DNA of 18,089 nucleotides from CAZIIK01 sp964539235 (GTDB lineage Bacteria > Pseudomonadota > Gammaproteobacteria > Francisellales > CACEW01), in NCBI GenBank assembly GCA_964539235.1, contig CAZIIK010000037.1:1-18089 (forward strand). The letters are read 5' to 3'. How positions within the stretch are numbered: position 1 is the stretch's first letter; each line of letters begins with the position of its first letter. The translations under genes and the position numbers were made by a program. Positions 13,529 through 18,089 of this stretch are shown piece after piece. The notes below the pieces were generated by a model. The model was not told the origin of the DNA, searched no databases, and saw nothing but the letters and a program-made list of their open reading frames with translations.

Positions 13529-13553
13529 GAAGTATATTTTTTCTACATACTTC
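13529..13553. promoter_or_regulatory. Candidate operator: 7-bp inverted repeat before xyl promoter
   Basis: GAAGTAT (13529-13535) and ATACTTC (13547-13553) form a perfect inverted repeat with an 11-nt T-rich centre. It ends 2 nt before the putative -35 element, a usual place for an activator or repressor dimer to bind. The regulator is not in the window. Confidence 0.4.
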
Positions 13554-13555
13554 TC

Positions 13556-13584
13556 TTGGTAGAAACACTAGATTACAGTACTAT
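13556..13584 (+). promoter_or_regulatory. Candidate sigma-70 promoter of the xyl operon
   Basis: TTGGTA (13556-13561), a 17-nt spacer and TACTAT (13579-13584) match 4 of 6 bases each. TATAAC at 13582-13587 is an alternative -10 with longer spacing. It lies about 35 nt before the transporter ATG and directly follows the inverted repeat. The weak boxes fit a promoter that needs an activator. Confidence 0.4.
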
Positions 13585-13617
13585 AACGCGATATTTTATT
13601 ACTAAGCGTTAACACAA

Positions 13618-15012
13618 ATGATTCAAGCTCACCAAAATATATACATTGTTATGATTTCGTTTATTGCTGCAATCGCTGGTCTACTGTTTGGTTTTGATAC
13701 CGGCATTATTTCTGGCGCATTACAATTTATTGCACAAACTTTCGCGATTCCGAACCATCACAACCTGATTAAAGAAATTATTGTCTCTGCCGTACCATTC
13801 GGTGCACTGATAGGTGCCATATGCAGCAAGGTATCGGCTGTTCGTTTGGGTCGACGTAATTCGATTATTACAACAGGCATCTTATTCATCATTGGCATAT
13901 TGTGCGCAGCAGGCGCACCTGATGTCATGTTCCTGGTACTGGGGCGATTATTAATGGGCTTTGCCGTTGGTCTGTCTGCGATGATTGTCCCTATGTATTT
14001 ATCAGAAGTGGCACCTTACCGAATTCGTGGTGCCATGGTGTTCTGTTTTCAACTCGCGATTAACCTAGGCTTATGGGCTGCTTTTCTAGTCAACTATATA
14101 TTTGCTGATTCTGCTAACTGGCGATCAATGTTTGCAATTGGTCTGATTCCAGCCGTATTGTTGACGTTTGGCATGTTATTGTTACCTTACAGCCCGCGAT
14201 GGCTAATTCTTAAACGTGCTGATGAGAAAGCTAGATGTGTACTCAACAAACTCCGCCAACCACAGGATGTTGAGCGGGAACTTTCCGAAATTAAAGCTTC
14301 GGCTCGGCACCAACAGGGTAATCTAATCACTTTGTTAACTAAGCCTACCAGAGGTGTTGCTTGGGTCTGTTTTTTGTTGTTTGGTTTTCAACAACTGAGC
14401 GGCATCAACACTATTATGTATTACGCACCAACTATTTATAAAAATGCCGGGTTTGAGTCCGCCACTGATCAAATCATGGCATCGTTACTACATGGATTGG
14501 TATTTGTCTTGGCAACCTTATGGGGCCTATGGGTTGTCGATAAATTAGGTCGTCGTAAATTGTTCTTTATTGGATTTGTTGGCATGACAGCTTGTTTGGC
14601 TTTAATAGGGGCAAATTACCAAGGTTTATTGCATACCACTATCGGCCACTGGATAGCACTGGCCTCAGTAATGGGTTATATCCTGTTTTTTGGCATCAGT
14701 CTGGGGCCATTATGCTACTTGATCATGTCGGAGCTATTTCCATTAAATGTTCGCAGCATTGGGATGGCTATGGCCAGCTGCGGAAACTGGGGGTTTAATG
14801 TGCTGGTATCCTCAACTTTTTTAACATTGGTTGATACTTTCGGTATCGGCCACACTTTTTATTTCTACACAGGTTGTACGATCGTTGGCCTAATTTTCTG
14901 TTATTGCTTTATACCGGAAACCAAAAACATTTCGCTAGAGCACATTGAAAGTAATCTCTATGCCGGCTGTCGGTTAAGGGACCTTGGGAAATCATTAAAA
15001 GGCCAAAGTTAA
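13618..15012 (+). CDS. xylE: Sugar/H+ symporter of the MFS sugar porter family, probably D-xylose
   Basis: The 464-aa product has 12 predicted hydrophobic helices and the sugar porter signatures: GFDTGIISGAL with D27 (equivalent to the proton-coupling Asp27 of XylE), RLGRR (76-80), YRIRG (134-138), SPRWLI (192-197), FQQLSGIN (257-264), KLGRRK (309-314) and PETK (433-436). Sugar contacts of XylE are matched at Q145, Q258, Q259 and N264. Two positions differ: Y367 stands where XylE has W392, and N390 where XylE has Q415 (GalP/AraE also have Asn). PESPRW is changed to PYSPRW. It acts in the inner membrane. Xylose is inferred from the adjacent xylB and xylA; galactose or arabinose transport cannot be excluded from sequence. 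The stop is 3 nt before xylB. No clear Shine-Dalgarno is seen. Confidence 0.85.
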   Translation: MIQAHQNIYIVMISFIAAIAGLLFGFDTGIISGALQFIAQTFAIPNHHNLIKEIIVSAVPFGALIGAICSKVSAVRLGRRNSIITTGILFIIGILCAAGAPDVMFLVLGRLLMGFAVGLSAMIVPMYLSEVAPYRIRGAMVFCFQLAINLGLWAAFLVNYIFADSANWRSMFAIGLIPAVLLTFGMLLLPYSPRWLILKRADEKARCVLNKLRQPQDVERELSEIKASARHQQGNLITLLTKPTRGVAWVCFLLFGFQQLSGINTIMYYAPTIYKNAGFESATDQIMASLLHGLVFVLATLWGLWVVDKLGRRKLFFIGFVGMTACLALIGANYQGLLHTTIGHWIALASVMGYILFFGISLGPLCYLIMSELFPLNVRSIGMAMASCGNWGFNVLVSSTFLTLVDTFGIGHTFYFYTGCTIVGLIFCYCFIPETKNISLEHIESNLYAGCRLRDLGKSLKGQS

Positions 15013-15015
15013 ATC

Positions 15016-16476
15016 ATGTATCTTGGTATAGATGTTGGCACATCCGGTATAAAATTGGTTCTGATTGATGATGAACAGCATATCCATGCTGAAACGGTTG
15101 TACCACTGTCGGTCGATCAACCCGCGCCATTGCACTCTGAACAACAACCTGAACACTGGTTCAATGCCATTACTCAAGGTATCGCAGCACTACGTCAGGC
15201 ACAGCCACAAGCGATTGATGCAATTGTAGCGATAGGTTTAACTGGTCAGATGCACGGCGCAGTTTGTCTAGATAAAACAGGCGAGGTATTGCATCCAGCA
15301 ATTTTATGGAATGATGGTCGTAGCCACCAGGAATGCCAGGATTTAATGGCAATCTGTCCGGCATTTGAATCTGTTGGGGCCAATACCGTTATGCCAGGTT
15401 TTACCGCACCAAAATTATTGTGGTTACAACGTCATCGGCCAAATATTTTTCGTAAAATTGCTAAGGTGTTATTGCCGAAGGATTATATTCGGTATCTATT
15501 AACTGGCGATTATGCAACTGATCTGTCAGATGCTTCAGGCACGCTATGGTTGGATGTGGCCAAACGTTGCTGGTCCACACATTTATTGCATGCATGCGAC
15601 TTGAGCACTGATCACATGCCCTTCATTCTGGAAGGCCCTGAATTTAGCGGACAGCTATCGAATACCATCGCACGGCAGCTGAATTTGCCGGCGGGTATTC
15701 AGGTAGTCGCAGGTGCATCAGACAATGCTGCCGGGGCGTTATCAATGGGCATATTCAAGCCAGGAAATGGCATGATCTCACTAGGCACTTCAGGTGTATA
15801 TTTTGCGCCGATTACTGCTCCAGATAGTTCACCAAAAAAAGGTTTACATACATTTTGTCATGCTTTGCCAGAACGATGGCATCAGATGGGTGTTATTTTA
15901 TCTGCAGCCAGTGCATTACATTGGTGGAAGCAAGTAGTTGGAGTAACCAGTGAACAGCAACTGGTTGCTCAGGCAAAACAGGCAGATGCCAACCAGGTAC
16001 CGATTTTTCTGCCCTATTTGTCGGGTGAACGCACACCGCATAATGATCCGTTTGCTAAAGGCAGTTTTATTGGCATGCGCCACCGTACAACAACCGCTGA
16101 AATGACGCAGGCGGTATTAGAAGGCGTTGCATTTGCTTTATCTGATTGCCAACAAGTGATGAGCGAAACTGGTACGGAAATTGATAGATTATCAGTGATT
16201 GGTGGCGGTGCAAAGTCACCTTACTGGGGTCGCATTCTAGCGAATGTGTTAAACAAGTCGTTATGCTATCACGCAGAAACAGCGATTGGCCCAGCTTTTG
16301 GTGCAGCGCGCCTAGCATTATTAGCAGGTAATGACTTGCCAATCGATACCGTGCTATCTCAGCCTAAAGTCACCCTACACATTCAACCTAACCCGGATGC
16401 AGTGCACTTTTATTACGATCGCTACCAGCAGTATCAACAGGCTTACCAAAAATTAAAGACTTTCTTCAAAGAGTAG
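15016..16476 (+). CDS. xylB: Xylulokinase
   Basis: The 486-aa product (484 in E. coli) is a FGGY-family kinase. The N-terminal phosphate-binding loop is YLGIDVGTSGIKLVLID; the sugar-site motif is GLTGQMHGAVCLD with M79 and H80; the catalytic Asp is D236 in VAGASDNAAGALSMG. The second-domain signatures PYLSGERTPHNDP and VIGGGAKSPYWGRILANVL (adenosine site) are present. It phosphorylates D-xylulose to xylulose-5-phosphate for the pentose phosphate pathway, in the cytosol. It starts 3 nt after the transporter stop, so it is in the same operon and probably translationally coupled. It shows no truncation or missing key residue. Confidence 0.95.
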   Translation: MYLGIDVGTSGIKLVLIDDEQHIHAETVVPLSVDQPAPLHSEQQPEHWFNAITQGIAALRQAQPQAIDAIVAIGLTGQMHGAVCLDKTGEVLHPAILWNDGRSHQECQDLMAICPAFESVGANTVMPGFTAPKLLWLQRHRPNIFRKIAKVLLPKDYIRYLLTGDYATDLSDASGTLWLDVAKRCWSTHLLHACDLSTDHMPFILEGPEFSGQLSNTIARQLNLPAGIQVVAGASDNAAGALSMGIFKPGNGMISLGTSGVYFAPITAPDSSPKKGLHTFCHALPERWHQMGVILSAASALHWWKQVVGVTSEQQLVAQAKQADANQVPIFLPYLSGERTPHNDPFAKGSFIGMRHRTTTAEMTQAVLEGVAFALSDCQQVMSETGTEIDRLSVIGGGAKSPYWGRILANVLNKSLCYHAETAIGPAFGAARLALLAGNDLPIDTVLSQPKVTLHIQPNPDAVHFYYDRYQQYQQAYQKLKTFFKE

Positions 16477-16491
16477 GAGCACGATAAAACC

Positions 16492-17811
16492 ATGACACCT
16501 TATTTTAACAACATTGAAACAATTGCATTTCGCCCTCAGGCAGATATTGATGAATTAGCCTATCGATTCTATGAACCAAATCGTCTGGTTGCAGGCAAGA
16601 CAATGGCTGAACACCTGCGGATTGCGATTTGCTATTGGCATACCTTGTGTTGGTCTGGTGGAGATGCCTTTGGCGGAGGAACACGTGCTATGCCTTGGTT
16701 GACATCTGATTTAATGCAAACGGCTTACCATAAGGCTGATGCCATGTTTGAATTAGTAACCAAGCTCGACGTACCTTTTTTTACTTTTCACGATACTGAT
16801 ATTGCGCCAGAAGCACCAGACTTAAAGACTTTTTTTGATCAATTATCGCGTGTTATCGATTACATTGAGCAGAAGATGTCAGACACGGGTGTTCGTCTGT
16901 TGTGGGGAACTGCAAATTTATTTAGCCATGCGCGTTACCAGGCTGGAGCAGCAACTAATCCTGACCCAGCCATCTTTACGTGTGCAGCCGCTCAGGTTTT
17001 CCATGCACTCAATGCCACACATCGGCTAGGCGGTGAAAATTATGTTTTATGGGGTGGTAGAGAAGGCTATGACACTTTATTAAATACCAATCTAAAACAA
17101 GAAAAAGCCCAATTAGCTCAGTTTTTGCATTTAGTGGTAGAACATAAATATAAAATTGGCTTTAAGGGGGGCTTATTAATTGAACCAAAACCTTGTGAGC
17201 CGACTAAGCATCAATATGATCATGACACAGAAACCGTTTATGGTTTTTTACATCAGCATGGCTTAGAAAAAGAGTTTCAGGTCAATATAGAAGCGAATCA
17301 TGCAACGCTGGCAGGCCATAGCTTTCATCATGAAATTGCAACAGCATGTGCACTGGATTGCCTGGGGAGCATTGATGCCAATCGTGGCGATCAGCAAAAT
17401 GGTTGGGATACGGATCAGTTTCCGAATAGCGTTGAAGAATTGTCACTTGTGATGCATGAATTGCTCAAGCATGGAGGTCTGATAACTGGCGGGTTCAATT
17501 TTGATGCCAAAGTACGTCGGCAGAGTATTGATCCAATCGATGTGTTTCATGGGCATGTAGGTGGGATTGATGTGCTCGCCAGGAGCTTACTGGTAGCCGA
17601 ACAGATGTTAAAGTCAGGCACATTTGACCGTCATACTGAAAAACGTTATCAAGGATGGCAGCAAACTTTGGGTATGGAAATTCTTCAAGGTCAACATAGT
17701 TTAACGCACCTGGCTGAACAAGCGCTTCAGCATCCGGAATCTGATCGTGTATCGGGCCGACAGGAACAGTGGGAAAATATGCATCTGTATTCAATATTGC
17801 AGACCCAATAG
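16492..17811 (+). CDS. xylA: Xylose isomerase
   Basis: The 439-aa product (440 in E. coli) has every active-site residue of the family, shifted by one from E. coli: H100 and D103 in FFTFHDTDIAPE, E231 in LLIEPKPCEPTKHQYD, E267 and H270 in NIEANHATLAGHSFHHE, D295 in SIDANRGD, D306 and D308 in GWDTDQFP, and D338 in GFNFDAK. WSGGDAFGGGTR is the family start-region signature. It interconverts D-xylose and D-xylulose using two divalent metals, in the cytosol. AGGAG (16475-16479) at 12-nt spacing, overlapping the xylB stop, is the ribosome binding site. It is the last gene of the operon; no convincing intrinsic terminator follows. Confidence 0.97.
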   Translation: MTPYFNNIETIAFRPQADIDELAYRFYEPNRLVAGKTMAEHLRIAICYWHTLCWSGGDAFGGGTRAMPWLTSDLMQTAYHKADAMFELVTKLDVPFFTFHDTDIAPEAPDLKTFFDQLSRVIDYIEQKMSDTGVRLLWGTANLFSHARYQAGAATNPDPAIFTCAAAQVFHALNATHRLGGENYVLWGGREGYDTLLNTNLKQEKAQLAQFLHLVVEHKYKIGFKGGLLIEPKPCEPTKHQYDHDTETVYGFLHQHGLEKEFQVNIEANHATLAGHSFHHEIATACALDCLGSIDANRGDQQNGWDTDQFPNSVEELSLVMHELLKHGGLITGGFNFDAKVRRQSIDPIDVFHGHVGGIDVLARSLLVAEQMLKSGTFDRHTEKRYQGWQQTLGMEILQGQHSLTHLAEQALQHPESDRVSGRQEQWENMHLYSILQTQ

Positions 17812-17889
17812 GGCGGGTAATCCCCCAGAAAAAGGATGTTTTGAAAAATAGAATTATACTGCCCCCCGTTAAGCAGAGCATTTTGCTAA

Positions 17890-18045
17890 GAGGGTGTTAA
17901 CCTAACAAATAGAGGTCAAGTTATTACCTTACCAGAGAAAGCCTTGAAAGGCCCAGTTGTTCTAGATTTTTTGGGATATAAAGAACATCATGGTTATACA
18001 AAATGTCACCTGGAGCCTGGCATCATTGGGTTGTGTGATTCATAG
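17890..18045 (+). pseudogene. Degenerate fragment resembling YhcG/DUF1016 nuclease family
   Basis: A 51-codon frame between TAA 17887-17889 and TAG 18043-18045 encodes GQVITLPEKALKGPVVLDFL followed by GYKEHHGYTKCHLEPGII. This resembles the linker and start of the PDDEXK domain in YhcG/DUF1016 proteins, where a (K)DPYxLDFLxL motif is followed by a xDLExAI helix; here DPY has become GPV. No start codon or N-terminal domain is present, and after the stop a hydrophobic stretch (DAFNFLIAIS) continues in another frame, as if frameshifted. The fragment is therefore a gene remnant. The family call is from memory of conserved motifs and is moderate in strength. Confidence 0.45.
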
Positions 18046-18089
18046 AGATGCTTTCAATTTTCTAATTGCCATTTCTTGTTGATAAATAG

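Larger units (their letters stand above)
13362..13617. other. AT-rich intergenic region upstream of the xyl operon
   Basis: No gene is visible. The stretch holds several short inverted repeats: CTGTC/GACAG (13466-13480, 5-nt loop), TTTTTCT/AGAAAAA (13494-13510, 3-nt loop) and GAAGTAT/ATACTTC (13529-13553). A promoter-like sequence follows at 13556-13584. The part nearest the IS remnant (13362-13460) shows nothing I can identify and may include further degraded element sequence. Confidence 0.6.

Noticed and set aside
13362..13617. Opposite end of the IS3-family element
   Set aside because: No inverted copy of the TGGTCAAGTAAAACTG end was found here, so no full element or target duplication can be defined.
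17495..17881. Minus-strand 128-codon frame overlapping the xylA end
   Set aside because: Almost entirely antisense to conserved xylA sequence, no ribosome binding site or family features.
17812..17889. Possible terminator after xylA
   Set aside because: Only GGG/CCC and a 4-bp AGCA/TGCT hairpin are found; too weak to call.
1..18089. CRISPR array, tRNA or rRNA genes, prophage
   Set aside because: No regularly spaced repeats, cloverleaf-like sequence, rRNA segments or phage genes were seen on reading both strands.

Overview
The window looks like a gammaproteobacterial chromosome segment. The evidence is two gene neighbourhoods that match the E. coli order: mltD-gloB-yafS-rnhA-dnaQ and thrS-infC-rpmI-rplT-pheS-pheT-ihfA. 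Encoded protein lengths are close to E. coli (PheT 795 aa, RNase HI with the E. coli residue numbering). Base composition leans moderately to A+T. A Legionellales-type or similar relative is possible, but the sequence alone does not settle the genus.

Left part (1-5853). An unrecognised gene runs off the left edge, with a doubtful 51-codon ORF just upstream of it. Then comes a tight minus-strand run read from right to left: yafS-like methyltransferase, rnhA (GTG start), dnaQ and tldE/pmbA, with gaps of only 4 nt. Divergent from this run on the plus strand are gloB and an mltD-type lytic transglycosylase. The mltD frame is cut by an in-frame TAA that separates an intact-looking second LysM domain.

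Centre (5930-12816). This is the complete minus-strand translation operon: threonyl-tRNA synthetase, IF3 (with the rare AUU start overlapping the thrS stop), ribosomal proteins L35 and L20, both phenylalanyl-tRNA synthetase subunits, and IHF alpha. Two RNA structures stand out. One is a perfect two-stem H-type pseudoknot directly upstream of the rpmI ribosome binding site, a candidate L20 autoregulatory site. The other is a UUCG-capped hairpin between rplT and pheS, a candidate attenuator or terminator.

Right part (12817-18089). The thrS promoter region is followed by a small unrecognised ORF. An IS3-family 3' remnant begins exactly after that ORF's stop codon. Next is an AT-rich regulatory region with an inverted repeat beside a promoter-like sequence. 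It precedes a compact xylose operon of sugar/H+ symporter, xylulokinase (xylB) and xylose isomerase (xylA). Together these would import D-xylose and convert it to xylulose-5-phosphate. No xylR-like regulator is in the window. The right edge holds a degenerate fragment resembling the YhcG/DUF1016 family. The xyl block lies between two gene remnants, which fits an accessory insertion next to the core operon.

No tRNA, rRNA or CRISPR array was seen. The most noteworthy items are the pseudoknot, the nonsense-interrupted mltD and the remnant-flanked xyl operon. No convincing wholly new system was found.
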